NCBI GenBank assembly: GCA_963775295.1
Contig: CAVZIK010000006.1
Coordinates: 1,054,001 to 1,118,000, forward strand
DNA: 64,000 nt
From: JAMDEO01 sp963775295
Lineage (GTDB): Bacteria > Actinomycetota > Thermoleophilia > RBG-16-64-13
Direction of reading: 5' to 3'
Part shown: piece after piece, positions 49,963 to 58,649 of the stretch
Layout: each line of letters opens with the position of its first letter
Numbering within the stretch: position 1 is the stretch's first letter
Made by a program: the position numbers and the translations under genes
Notes under the pieces: model-generated
Databases searched by the model: none
The model's input: the letters and a program-made list of their open reading frames with translations, nothing else
Told to the model about the DNA's origin: nothing

Positions 49963-50603
49963 CTTCTAGACCTTGGACGCAGGCTAGCGATCGTCGAGAC
50001 GATCAACCTCAAGTCGGACCAGACCGTGCGTCCCGTCACATATTCAAGATCGATAGCCAGCTTCGCCGGCATGACCTCGGTCAGGTAACGCGTCTGCCAA
50101 TCATCACCGGTCAATTGCGCTGCTTCGTCACGATATCTCACAGAGGCTGGGCTCGTGATCCCCGGTTTCACATCAAGGATGGCCAGTTGTTCACGCGAGT
50201 ACCGGGCGACGTACGCGGGGTCCTCCGGTCGCGGCCCGACGAGGCTCATATGCCCGCGAAGTACGTTGATCAACTGGGGTAATTCATCAAACTTCAGCTG
50301 TCTTAACACCCTTCCAAACGTGGTAATACGCGGGTCGTTTGCTGAGGTGACTGCAGGACCCAGCGTTGGAGCGGCTGGGACCATAGAGCGATATTTCAGC
50401 AGAACGAAGGGCCGACCCCCCAAACCCATGCGTAACGAGCGAAACAGGACTGGGCCGGGGCTAGTCAATTTGACGACCGCCGCGAGAACCAGAAGCAGGG
50501 GCGACAGCATTGTCAGGCCGATCACCGCTCCAAGGAGATCGAGGCAGCGAATGGAGAGATGGCCCGTTGGCTGAGGGGTGTCCATCGACGGCAACCGAAT
50601 CAC
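49959..50603 (-). CDS. Priming undecaprenyl-phosphate sugar-phosphotransferase (WcaJ/PglC type)
   Basis: 214 aa. One membrane segment near residues 25-45 (LLGAVIGLTMLSPLLLVLAA) is followed by the bacterial sugar transferase core: SPGPVLFRSLRMGLGGRPFV, LLKYRSM, TTFGRVLRQLKFDELPQLIN (Asp-Glu catalytic dyad) and MSLVGPRPEDPAYVARYS. It is the short, PglC-like monotopic form without the CapD-like N-terminal half. It loads the first sugar-phosphate onto undecaprenyl phosphate. With the membrane dehydratase at 56007 and aminotransferases nearby, an N-acetyl-6-deoxy aminosugar is a candidate first sugar. GTG at 50603 overlaps the upstream stop. Confidence 0.93.
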   Translation of the reverse strand: MIRLPSMDTPQPTGHLSIRCLDLLGAVIGLTMLSPLLLVLAAVVKLTSPGPVLFRSLRMGLGGRPFVLLKYRSMVPAAPTLGPAVTSANDPRITTFGRVLRQLKFDELPQLINVLRGHMSLVGPRPEDPAYVARYSREQLAILDVKPGITSPASVRYRDEAAQLTGDDWQTRYLTEVMPAKLAIDLEYVTGRTVWSDLRLIVSTIASLRPRSRR

Positions 50604-51784
50604 CCTCGATACTTGCGTGCGATGCTCGTTACTGCCTCTATGACGCGGGCGACGTCCTTGTCGTCCATGCAGCTGTATATGGGCAGTGAGAGCTCCCTTC
50701 GGTACTCTCGGGTAGCAACCGGAAAGTCCTCGGGAGAAAAGCCGTACGTCTCACGATAGTAGGGGTGAAGGTGAAGCGGAATGAAATGAACGCTGGTACC
50801 GATCCCGCGGGCGCCCAACTCTTCGACGAACTGATCGCGGCTGATCAAGAGGCAGTCTGGCTCCAACCTCAGCATGTATAGGTGCCACGAGTGACTGATC
50901 CCGGAGCGGCAAGTAGGGACATCAAGTCCTGGTATCCCGGTGAAAGCCTCGCTATAGCATGCGGCGATTTGCGCCCTCCGCTTTGACATGACGTCCAGAC
51001 GAGCCAGTTGTGCAAGCCCCATGGCTGCGGCCACGTCGGTCATGTTGTACTTGAAGCCCGGAGCCACAATCTCGTAGTACCAGGAACCGTTTTCCGCGTA
51101 CCGGTTCCACGCGTCCTTGCTAATGCCGTGAAGAGACATGAGGCGGCAGCGCTCGGCAATGGACTCGTCGTCGGTGCAGATCATGCCACCCTCGCCAGTG
51201 GTCATGGTCTTCGTCGCATAGAAACTGAAACAGGTCGACTGGGGCACGCTTCCCAAGCCAGCTCTTCGACTTCCGATCACTGCTCCGTGATACGAGGAGG
51301 GCAGAGCATGAGCCGCGTCTTCTACTACTGCGAGCCCGTGTGCTGAGGCAATGTCATCGAGTTGGTCCATCTCAGCCGGCTGTCCCGCCACGTGAACGGG
51401 TACGATAGCTCGCGTCCGAAGTCCGATCGCGCCGGCTACCGCCGTGGGGTCAATGTTGAACGTGTCGCTCTCGATGTCGACGAAGCGGGGATGGGCGCCA
51501 AGATAGCGCACCACCTCTGCAGTCGAGGCGAACGTATACGGAGAGGTGATCACTTCGTCGCCCGGTCCGATTCCGGTGGCTTCTAGGGCCAGATGAAGCG
51601 CCGCTGTGCACGAGTTGACGGCCACGGCAAACTTCGCGCCGACCCTCGTGGCAAATTCGCCCTCAAGCCTTCGTGTCATCGCCCCGGTTGTGATCCAACC
51701 TGAGGCCAAGGCGTCGCGGATCAGCTCGAGTTCAGAGCCGTCGAGATCCGGCCGCGAGAATGGGAGAAAGCTATCCGCGGCCAT
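50600..51784 (-). CDS. DegT/DnrJ/EryC1 sugar aminotransferase
   Basis: 394 aa PLP enzyme. LPFSRPDLDGSELELIRDAL, SGWITTGAMTRRLEGEFA, AVNSCTAALHLALEATGIG, DEVITSPYTFASTAEVVRYL and the Schiff-base lysine in FYATKTMTTGEGGMI are present, with YKYNMTD-type sequence (PGFKYNMTDVAAAMGLAQL) after it. It resembles PglE/ArnB-type UDP-4-keto sugar 4-aminotransferases. The start at 51784 overlaps the upstream GT2 stop (TGATG) and follows a GGGGGG ribosome site. It could serve the same UDP-4-keto-6-deoxy-GlcNAc pool as the LegC-like enzyme, or a separate sugar. Confidence 0.9.
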   Translation of the reverse strand: MAADSFLPFSRPDLDGSELELIRDALASGWITTGAMTRRLEGEFATRVGAKFAVAVNSCTAALHLALEATGIGPGDEVITSPYTFASTAEVVRYLGAHPRFVDIESDTFNIDPTAVAGAIGLRTRAIVPVHVAGQPAEMDQLDDIASAHGLAVVEDAAHALPSSYHGAVIGSRRAGLGSVPQSTCFSFYATKTMTTGEGGMICTDDESIAERCRLMSLHGISKDAWNRYAENGSWYYEIVAPGFKYNMTDVAAAMGLAQLARLDVMSKRRAQIAACYSEAFTGIPGLDVPTCRSGISHSWHLYMLRLEPDCLLISRDQFVEELGARGIGTSVHFIPLHLHPYYRETYGFSPEDFPVATREYRRELSLPIYSCMDDKDVARVIEAVTSIARKYRG

Positions 51785-52785
51785 CAGTCCGATTCCCCCC
51801 ACCTTCTCGCGAAGTGAACGAGACCCCGTAGCACTCCAGATCCGTAGGCCAGGTGCAGTATTGGAAAGACCGCAGCGACAAGTGGTTCACGTCCATTCTT
51901 CTCGCCCGAGGCGATCCTGAGGCCCGCGACGGCACAGCACAACCCATAGACGAGCAGGAGTGATCTCAGCGCCCTCCGCGGCCTTCTGAAGCCCGGGGAC
52001 AAGACCGCGAGGCTCGCTAGTACCGCCACGAAGGCTGGTGGGACAAAGTGTCGGACTCTCGTTTGCGTAGGATGCTTCTGCATCACCCTTACCTTCCAGA
52101 AGCCGTACTGGAAGTACTGGCTGAACAGGGCCCTCGGGGTGGCTCTGACAGCGTAACGAGATCGAATAGAAGGACTTAGAAGAATACGTCCTCCTTGGTC
52201 GCGCAGCCTGTAGTTCAGCTCGTCGTCCTGGTTGCGCACAAGCTCTTCGTCGAACAGACCAATCTTCTCGAAGAGGTCTCTTCTCCAGGCTCCTAGGTAA
52301 ACGGTGTCAACCCACTCGCGCTCGCCGGAGTAGTGAAAACGCGCACCGCCGACTCCGAACGGCGAGCTGGTCGCAAGGGCTACCGCCCGGGCGAAGCGTC
52401 CCTCGCCGACCCCGACCATTCTGCCACCGACGTTGTCGGCCCCGCTGCGGTCCAGTTCGTCGACGCAGGCTCCCACATAGTCATCGTCAATGATCGTGTG
52501 GCCATCGACCCTGACTATCACCTGGCCACTGGAAACTCCTATGGCAGCATTCATACCTGTTGGGACTATGCGCCCAGGATTGTCCACAAGCTTGAGATTT
52601 GGGTGCACGGCCTGAAACTCTCTCACAATGTTCCGGGTGCAATCGTCGGACATGCCATCGGCTACTACTATTTCCACTAAGTCATGAGGATAGTCCTGGT
52701 TTAAGACGGCTCTCAAGCTCTCGCGAAGCGATTCTCCCTCATTTCTTATGGGCATGATCACACTGACTGTTGGTAACGTATCCAT
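51784..52785 (-). CDS. Glycosyltransferase family 2, ExoA-like, membrane-anchored
   Basis: 333 aa. PTVSVIMPIRNEGESLRESL, VEIVVADGMSDDCTRNIVRE, the catalytic-loop VIVRVDGHTIIDDDYVGACV (D-x-D-like) and ELVRNQDDELNYRLRDQGG (with QDDE in place of the Q-x-x-RW motif region) fit succinoglycan ExoA-type GT2 enzymes. Two hydrophobic segments near residues 245-300 (FVPPAFVAVLASLAVLSPGF and LLLVYGLCCAVAGLRIA) anchor it. It follows a 201-base gap and begins a tightly overlapping run of six genes. Confidence 0.88.
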   Translation of the reverse strand: MDTLPTVSVIMPIRNEGESLRESLRAVLNQDYPHDLVEIVVADGMSDDCTRNIVREFQAVHPNLKLVDNPGRIVPTGMNAAIGVSSGQVIVRVDGHTIIDDDYVGACVDELDRSGADNVGGRMVGVGEGRFARAVALATSSPFGVGGARFHYSGEREWVDTVYLGAWRRDLFEKIGLFDEELVRNQDDELNYRLRDQGGRILLSPSIRSRYAVRATPRALFSQYFQYGFWKVRVMQKHPTQTRVRHFVPPAFVAVLASLAVLSPGFRRPRRALRSLLLVYGLCCAVAGLRIASGEKNGREPLVAAVFPILHLAYGSGVLRGLVHFARRWGESD

Positions 52786-52796
52786 CCTCGCGCTCC

Positions 52797-52836
52797 GTGG
52801 TCTCGGGTTCGAGTCCCGTTCTTCCTGGGCTCTGTA
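52797..52836 (+). other. tRNA 3'-half-like sequence in the 52786-52986 gap
   Basis: GGTCTCGGGTTCGAGTCCCG looks like a variable loop plus T-arm (TTCGAGT loop closed by CGGG/CCCG), followed by TTCTTCCTGGGCTCTG, which could be the 3' acceptor strand. No matching 5' half or anticodon arm lies upstream, so this is not a tRNA gene. It may be an integration scar or a chance match. The rest of the gap contains no gene that I can support; a 67-codon minus-strand frame there has no recognisable content. Confidence 0.3.
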
Positions 52837-52986
52837 ACAAATTCGGCATCATTGACTCGTAGAGGGCCCCTAGCGTTCTTTCGGTCCGAAAGAGACCATC
52901 CTTTAGGTCCGGATAAGAGTTGGTCGCTCCCGGGTCAATCAATTCGGAGCATATTCGGGGCTATCTGGGGCCTCAGGCACTCCGGT

Positions 52987-55533
52987 TCAGCGGACTTGGG
53001 TTTGAAGATTCTCGACAAATCTCACGGCCTCCGCTATCTCGCTTGCCAAAGGGTTACGTATGATCGCTTCATTTAGGAAGCTCAGCGCAGTCTGGCGCAG
53101 CTGAGATGGCGACATGCCGCGATATAGCGCGGCTGTCCGTCGAGCCGCGGCATCTGCGGCTAACGACTTGGCAGCGTCGCCCGGAGCCGAGAGGGTCGCG
53201 CCAGAATCAGCCACAGTGGTCCAGTCTTCCAGTCCAGGAATGAGAGAAACCACCTTCGTGTAGTCTACTTGTTGGCCCAGCCCCGCGGCATACTCCGAGG
53301 CGAGCAGAAAATTGATGGTGGCCACACCGGCGCGATAGTGCAGGGCCCAATCTGCCGGTTCGACCGCGATGGCCTTCTGGAAGCCGTCGATGGCTAGGGC
53401 GAGGTCGTCGAGAACTGCTCCCGCTCGGTCTTCCGCCCCTGACTCGGTGGCGGTCGTTGCCGCATTTGTGTAGATCACGGCCTGGGTGACGTACGGACTC
53501 GGATCCGCGGGCTGAAACCAGCGTGCGGTCTCAACACGGTTCACCGCTCGCACACCATCGGTCTTAGCGATCGCTAGAGCGGAATTCTGATACTGGGTGG
53601 AGAGGTACGGCAAACCCACGCTGACGATCACAATGAGCGACAAGGTGAGCAAAAGCGCGCGGAATACATGCGACAACAATCCCGGCGGCCGGAGTAATAG
53701 GGCATTGCGCTGTTTGCGCGCCATTCTGTTCCTGCGGCGTTTCTGCTTGGCGAGGTGCTGATCTGTTCTGCGAGCCACTGGGAGGAAAGGCGTACCCTCT
53801 GGATCGTCGATGGGGACAACCTTGGCTGCATTCTCCGGCAGGTTCAGCTCGACCAATCCCGCCGTCCGTGCACTGACCCTCAGCCGGCGATTCCACCGCG
53901 GCCATACGATCTCGGCCCTGGCGTCCACCCCCGCCAGGCCCGCGGCTACGAACAGCAACATCGGGATGGCCACCCCTGCCATCTGCCACAGCCAGTCGAC
54001 GCTGGCATGGATCAACCAGTAAGTCACGCCTACGAACAAAGCCATTTCCCATCCGTATGCGATGGACCTATCCCCCCAGCTCGCGCCGCAACGGGGAGAC
54101 TGGGCCTCGCACTCGCTGGCGGAATCGTCCGTCTTGCGTCTCTTGAGCCAAGTGTTGCGTGCGCCTCGCCAACCGGCGACGCATCTCGGCCAAAGTATTC
54201 CACCGAGTGCCAAGAGCATTCCGCCGAATGCGAAGATGCCACCAACTATGCCGGTCTCGCCCAGAACTTGCAGCTCCAGGGAGTGGGATTGTTGGGGCTT
54301 GTACGTCTCGGTGGTACGCAGGCGGTCGTACTCAAAAATGAAATTGTCCGCCCCGACACCGAGGATCGGCGCGCCCTCGAACTCCGCCCATGCCACTTTC
54401 CAGATTCCAACGCGACCGCTGGACGATATGATGCTGAAGCGAGTGTCGCTCGTCGATTCGGATGGGGGTGCCTCCTGCCCGGTGAACTGCCTCCAGGTCT
54501 GCGAGATCCACGCGACTGGGCCGCCGACGCTTTCTGTGACCACTATCGACCCATAGACGGCGCCACCAAGCGCCACAAGCAGGATGAGGGTGCCGAAGAT
54601 GGCTTTCATCCGCAGCGTGACCTTGACCCATCGCTCGAGCAACGCGAGGATCATGCCGATGAAAGCCGCGACGATCGCCGCCATAAGTATCGTGCGGCCG
54701 CCAAGGCTTCCGCCGACGGCCTGGGGTCCGTTGAGCCAGTACCGATTCAGGTTGGGAAACTCGTAGACCATCAACAGCGCGGGCACCAGGAGGTACAGAA
54801 GGGTGCGGATGCGCGCCGGAGATACGATGAACATCAGCAAGACCGTTATTCCAAGGCTCCAGACGGCCCCCCTGGACTGAGTCATGATTGCCATACCAAG
54901 CAGTCCCGTTGCGAGACCAAGTGCCACGCCCCTCACGGGAGCCCTTTCCTCTGGACCCGACGCCAGCCACATCAGTGGCCAGAAACCGATCAGGTAGAGT
55001 GCCGCCGCGTTGTTGGGATAGCTCACCGGATAGGACAGTCTGTTTTCGATAAAAAGGCCGGCGATATCGGCCGCAGACCATAGGCGCCACACGCAGATGG
55101 CAAGGAGCACGAATGCCGCGGCTATGACAAGGTAACGAAATACCCGCCGAGCGCTTCGATCGGTCAAAAAGAGAGTGGCCAGTATGAAGAGGAGCAAGAA
55201 GCCGAACGTCCGCCCAGCCTCGAACCAGACCCGGGTAATCGAGTCAGCCCATAGGGCCGACAGGGCCACCCAGATCGAATACAAGCCCAACAGGAAGATA
55301 GCCGCCATCGACAGCTGGCGAGGTCGCCTCGGATAGGCCACGAACGACGCTACGACCAGCCCAAACAGACCCAGCGCCAAGAACGCAGGCAACCACTGTC
55401 GAGGCAGATACCCGCCAGAAGAGAACGCGAGCCAAAGCCAGACCGCAAACAGAACGACTAACGGCGCTGCCCATATGCCGGAAATACGCAGGCGGCTCCC
55501 GTCCTCAGGAACGGCGCTGCCTGCCGGACGCAA
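52987..55533 (-). CDS. O-antigen ligase/polymerase-like membrane protein with C-terminal soluble TPR-like region
   Basis: 848 aa. Residues 20-560 carry about twelve membrane segments. The Wzy_C region has SYPVSYPNNAAALYLIGFWP, MTQSRGAVWSLGITVLLMFI, and the periplasmic loop RVGIWKVAWAEFEGAPILGV followed by QQSHSLELQVLGETGIVGGI (with the conserved H-S/N). A basic linker near residue 620 (AKQKRRRNRMARKQRNALLL) precedes another membrane helix. The last 190 residues are helical and TPR-like. It is longer than usual family members and resembles two-part actinobacterial proteins. The start is TTG at 55533 with weak ribosome site. It may polymerise or ligate the main polymer of this operon. Confidence 0.86.
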   Translation of the reverse strand: MRPAGSAVPEDGSRLRISGIWAAPLVVLFAVWLWLAFSSGGYLPRQWLPAFLALGLFGLVVASFVAYPRRPRQLSMAAIFLLGLYSIWVALSALWADSITRVWFEAGRTFGFLLLFILATLFLTDRSARRVFRYLVIAAAFVLLAICVWRLWSAADIAGLFIENRLSYPVSYPNNAAALYLIGFWPLMWLASGPEERAPVRGVALGLATGLLGMAIMTQSRGAVWSLGITVLLMFIVSPARIRTLLYLLVPALLMVYEFPNLNRYWLNGPQAVGGSLGGRTILMAAIVAAFIGMILALLERWVKVTLRMKAIFGTLILLVALGGAVYGSIVVTESVGGPVAWISQTWRQFTGQEAPPSESTSDTRFSIISSSGRVGIWKVAWAEFEGAPILGVGADNFIFEYDRLRTTETYKPQQSHSLELQVLGETGIVGGIFAFGGMLLALGGILWPRCVAGWRGARNTWLKRRKTDDSASECEAQSPRCGASWGDRSIAYGWEMALFVGVTYWLIHASVDWLWQMAGVAIPMLLFVAAGLAGVDARAEIVWPRWNRRLRVSARTAGLVELNLPENAAKVVPIDDPEGTPFLPVARRTDQHLAKQKRRRNRMARKQRNALLLRPPGLLSHVFRALLLTLSLIVIVSVGLPYLSTQYQNSALAIAKTDGVRAVNRVETARWFQPADPSPYVTQAVIYTNAATTATESGAEDRAGAVLDDLALAIDGFQKAIAVEPADWALHYRAGVATINFLLASEYAAGLGQQVDYTKVVSLIPGLEDWTTVADSGATLSAPGDAAKSLAADAAARRTAALYRGMSPSQLRQTALSFLNEAIIRNPLASEIAEAVRFVENLQTQVR

Positions 55534-55563
55534 GGCTCTACCACCGACCCCTCAGGGTAGACC

Positions 55564-55917
55564 TCAGGACTTCTGCGCGCTCGAGAGTTTGCGCAATGCT
55601 ATACCACCGCCGACCAGTGCGACAGCCACGATGCCCGCGATCATCAACTGAAAGCCCGTGAACGGGAACTCGGTCCTAGTAAGAAGGTCGTTCACCACGT
55701 CGTCCAACCTGTGGATAATGGTTGGGTTGCCGTACTGATGCAGGGTGGCGTCGTTGAGGTACGCACGCAGTTCTGCGTCAGTGTAATGCTGATCGAGCTT
55801 GCCATTGTCTGCATAATCATTGTAAATATCTTGAGACGTGTGTGCGAACGCCACCGTGGTCATGAGCAGCGTGACGGCCACAACCCCAAGAACCAGGATA
55901 AGCAGTTTCTTCAGCAT
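55564..55917 (-). CDS. Small exported protein with FPFTG sortase-like tail
   Basis: 117 aa. Residues 1-25 are a signal peptide (LLILVLGVVAVTLLMTTVAFA). A short polar region rich in Asp, Tyr and His follows. The C-terminus has EFPFTGFQLMIAGIVAVALV then GGGIALRKLSSAQKS, i.e. an FPFTG pentapeptide, hydrophobic span and basic tail, the layout of a sortase signal (consensus LPxTG). Leu is replaced by Phe, so it could also be a plain C-terminal anchor. No sortase gene is in the window. AGGAGGG lies four bases before the ATG. The function of the short ectodomain is unknown. Confidence 0.82.
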   Translation of the reverse strand: MLKKLLILVLGVVAVTLLMTTVAFAHTSQDIYNDYADNGKLDQHYTDAELRAYLNDATLHQYGNPTIIHRLDDVVNDLLTRTEFPFTGFQLMIAGIVAVALVGGGIALRKLSSAQKS

Positions 55918-56006
55918 ATGTCCCTCCTCATCTTCCTTCTCACCCGAACCTGGCCATGATTGTGAACTTCAAGTTAGTGAGTCAGTGTACCAAATCTACC
56001 CGTAGT

Positions 56007-57968
56007 CTAAACCAGAGCTGCAGGTTCCTCAATAGAAACTTTCTCGAGGGGCGTATACCCTGGAACACATGCCATCAATCCTTCAATGATGTTGTGTTTA
56101 TCACCATGGTCGCGCGCGAGATCGATCAACGCAGACATTCTGGTTTCGAACTCTTCCCCGGCCCCGTTTCCCGAGGGGGCGTCAAGTTTGGCGTAAACCC
56201 GTTTCACCAGGGGATGGCTTGTCGTCACGGCTTCCTCGTAACTGTACACGAGGCGCTCGTCCAGCTTCTCGCCGGGCCGAAGTCCGGAGAACTCTACGCC
56301 GATGGATTTGCTCTGGTCCTGCCAGTAGAAGTCGATCATTCGCTGGGCAAGTTCGATGATCGGCACGGGATCGCCCATCTCGAGAACGAAGGTATTGAGG
56401 CTTCGTCCCAGATCCACCCCCTCCTCGTCGATCATGATCGCTGCCTGGATGACCAGCTGTACCGCTTCTTCGATCAGCATGAAGTATCGAGTCATATCCG
56501 GGTGAGTTATCACGAGAGGCCCGCCGCCCTCTATCTGGCTCTTGAAGATGGGGATGACGCTACCCTGGCTGCCCAGCACGTTTCCGAAGCGCACTGAGGC
56601 GAAAAGGGTCTCGGGGTTACGCTCGGCCAGCATGCGTACGATCAACTCGCCGGCTCGCTTGGTCGCTCCCATCACATTGACCGGCTCGACCGCTTTATCG
56701 GTGGAGATATTCACGACGCGCTCGACGCCGTATCGGGCTGCGGTCCTGCCGACCAGATAGGTGCCGAGCATATTGTTCAGCACCGCCTCGTCGGGGCTGA
56801 GTTCCATGAGCGGAACATGCTTGTACGCCGCCGCGTGAAACACTAGCCGTGGTCGGTGAAGGGCAAACAACTTGTCCAACTTGCGTTCCTGCAGGATGCT
56901 GGTCGGGCAGAGGGCATAGCGCCTGAATCCCTGACTCTGCAGGCGTTCGTGCAGGTCGTACAGAGACGATTCGTCGTGGTCGATGAGCACCAGCCGGCTC
57001 GGGTCGAAGCGGGCGATCTGCCGGCAAAGCTCGGAACCGATCGATCCCCCCGCGCCCGTAACCAGCACGGTTTGTCCATGAACGTGGTCAGAGATCGCGC
57101 CTACGTTGGTCTCGATCCGCGGCCTTCCCAGCAGGTCTTTGATGTCGAGGTCTCGAGCGTCGCCCAGACTTACCGTGCCGGAAACGAGATCGGCAAGACT
57201 GGGGAGTATCTTCACGGGCACTCCCGCGGGCTTGCACATGCGGTAGATGCGAGCGAGTTCTTGCGCGGCGGCTGAGGGAATCGCCACCACGATCTGGGTT
57301 ATGTCGTACTCCTTGACGATGTCCGGCACGTTCTCCACTCTACCCAAGACCGGATAGCCCTGCATGGACATGTTGGCCAGCGCAGGCGTGTCGTCCACAA
57401 AGCCCATGACCTGGATGTTCAGCGATGGAGTCCTTTGTATCTCCCTGACGAGCATATCGGCCGCTTGACCGGCGCCAACAAGAAGCAGGCGCTCGGTGGC
57501 TCCGCCGATCTTCTGAACGACCTCGTGAAGGACGCGGCGGCTGAAGCGCACGCCAATCATCGCGATGAGAGCCAAAACTCCGCCTCCCACAACGACGGAA
57601 CGAGGGACGAGATAGTCGTTTCCACTCGCGTAAAGCGGCCACAAAACCACGATGATAAAGAGGACCGCAGTCGCGAGAATCCCCGCTTGCCCTACTCGCA
57701 CCGCTTGAACAAGGCTCATGTACCGATTGATGATGGCATAGATGCCGCTCAACCAGTTGCTGACGACGTGAACCACGACGGCAATGGCTGCGAAAGTCGC
57801 TATGTTGGCCGTCCAGGCCTGCCAGTCGGGCTCGGTCCCGGCGTAGCGGAACATGAGCACCAAGTAGTAGGCGACTAGCACTATGATGGCGTCCACCGCC
57901 ATGATCCAAAGATGCTGGGCGTGGACCCGGTTCTTGCCTGCCAATTTCAAATAGCTTGCCAACTTCAC
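56007..57968 (-). CDS. Membrane-bound UDP-N-acetylhexosamine 4,6-dehydratase (CapD/WbpM/PglF family)
   Basis: 653 aa from the proposed GTG at 57968 (GAGG about ten bases upstream); the frame itself opens at a TTG at 58034. Four membrane helices occupy the N-terminus (WIMAVDAIIVLVAYYLVLMF and three more). Two Rossmann regions follow: LLLVGAGQAADMLVREIQRT and VLVTGAGGSIGSELCRQIAR. VFHAAAYKHVPLMELSPDEA, VNISTDKAVEPVNVMGATKR (with Lys in the SxxxK-type site where Tyr is replaced by Met) and LRPGEKLDERLVY are family hallmarks. The product would be a UDP-4-keto-6-deoxy-HexNAc, the substrate of LegC/PglE-type aminotransferases present at 31509 and 50600. Confidence 0.92.
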   Translation of the reverse strand: MKLASYLKLAGKNRVHAQHLWIMAVDAIIVLVAYYLVLMFRYAGTEPDWQAWTANIATFAAIAVVVHVVSNWLSGIYAIINRYMSLVQAVRVGQAGILATAVLFIIVVLWPLYASGNDYLVPRSVVVGGGVLALIAMIGVRFSRRVLHEVVQKIGGATERLLLVGAGQAADMLVREIQRTPSLNIQVMGFVDDTPALANMSMQGYPVLGRVENVPDIVKEYDITQIVVAIPSAAAQELARIYRMCKPAGVPVKILPSLADLVSGTVSLGDARDLDIKDLLGRPRIETNVGAISDHVHGQTVLVTGAGGSIGSELCRQIARFDPSRLVLIDHDESSLYDLHERLQSQGFRRYALCPTSILQERKLDKLFALHRPRLVFHAAAYKHVPLMELSPDEAVLNNMLGTYLVGRTAARYGVERVVNISTDKAVEPVNVMGATKRAGELIVRMLAERNPETLFASVRFGNVLGSQGSVIPIFKSQIEGGGPLVITHPDMTRYFMLIEEAVQLVIQAAIMIDEEGVDLGRSLNTFVLEMGDPVPIIELAQRMIDFYWQDQSKSIGVEFSGLRPGEKLDERLVYSYEEAVTTSHPLVKRVYAKLDAPSGNGAGEEFETRMSALIDLARDHGDKHNIIEGLMACVPGYTPLEKVSIEEPAALV

Positions 57969-58303
57969 TTGTGTTGTCCTCACGGTGGGAAGTCCTGGCC
58001 CGGCACGAAAGGCTGCTGGATCCCCTCCCGGCAACCATAACGTACCGGTATCACGAAGTCATCAAACACCGTTAAAGCGTGCGCAAACTAGGTATCGGCA
58101 GCGCCTCGCGCGGTCATGAGCGTCTTCCTCTGCGAACGCAGCTCACAGCATTTGGCGCCGCGACTAGTCTGGGCGCAGAGCAAGTGAGCATGAGACCGCC
58201 GGCTACTGTGATGGACTGGTGACTTGGACCCGTTTTCTGAGTACTTCAGCGCCCCCGGCATCAAAGAAGCGCTCTTCGCAATCGTCGTAGCTCCATGAAT
58301 GAG

Positions 58304-58329
58304 GAAGGCCGCCTCTTGGGGCGGCCTTC
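58304..58329. terminator. Strong hairpin between the CapD-like gene leader and the small conserved gene
   Basis: GAAGGCCGCC and GGCGGCCTTC form a perfect 10-bp stem around a 6-base loop, 47 bases beyond the stop of the 82-residue gene on the minus strand. No T-run follows. It probably terminates or attenuates read-through from the upstream part of the operon. The rest of 57969-58375 holds the presumed promoter and leader of the CapD-like gene, and a short plus-strand frame noted among the findings. I see no other gene. Confidence 0.6.
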
Positions 58330-58375
58330 GTGCTAGCCACTATGCCTGGGCGGGCGTAAGCCCGGGCGCCGTCGG

Positions 58376-58624
58376 CTAACTCCTGGTTATAAAGACATCA
58401 CCCGAACGCTGTACCACGGTGACTTGCGTGATCCCGTCGGTCTCGAGCACCTTGCGAAGACTCTGTACCAACGTGGCAGGCTTGCGATCGGTCCCGGCCA
58501 CCAAGACGCTCTTGGCGTTAGACTTCATGAATTCGTTCACGATCTGCCGGTAGAAGCTCGAGCTCGACATCCGTCGTGGCGGAACAGGCTGAGGGATCAA
58601 CTCGAACCCTTTGCCTTTAGCCAT
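58376..58624 (-). CDS. Small conserved-looking protein of unknown function
   Basis: 82 aa, not recognised. It begins MAKGKGFELIPQPVPPRRMS and has a helix-strand pattern: SFYRQIVNEFMKSNAKSVLV, then ATLVQSLRKVLETDGITQV and VTVVQRSGDVFITRS. There is no signal peptide, membrane segment or Cys. The ATG at 58624 follows GTGAGG by seven bases and is preferred over the frame start at 58636. It sits 25 bases downstream of the wzy-like gene and is followed by a hairpin, so it ends that operon. The predicted alternation could be a small alpha/beta fold. No function is proposed. Confidence 0.7.
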   Translation of the reverse strand: MAKGKGFELIPQPVPPRRMSSSSFYRQIVNEFMKSNAKSVLVAGTDRKPATLVQSLRKVLETDGITQVTVVQRSGDVFITRS

Positions 58625-58649
58625 GATAGGCCTCACTTTCGAGGTTATG

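Noticed and set aside
53755..55083. 442-codon plus-strand open frame
   Set aside because: It is antisense to the 848-residue membrane protein and its composition (Arg, His, Pro, Gln rich) is typical of antisense frames.
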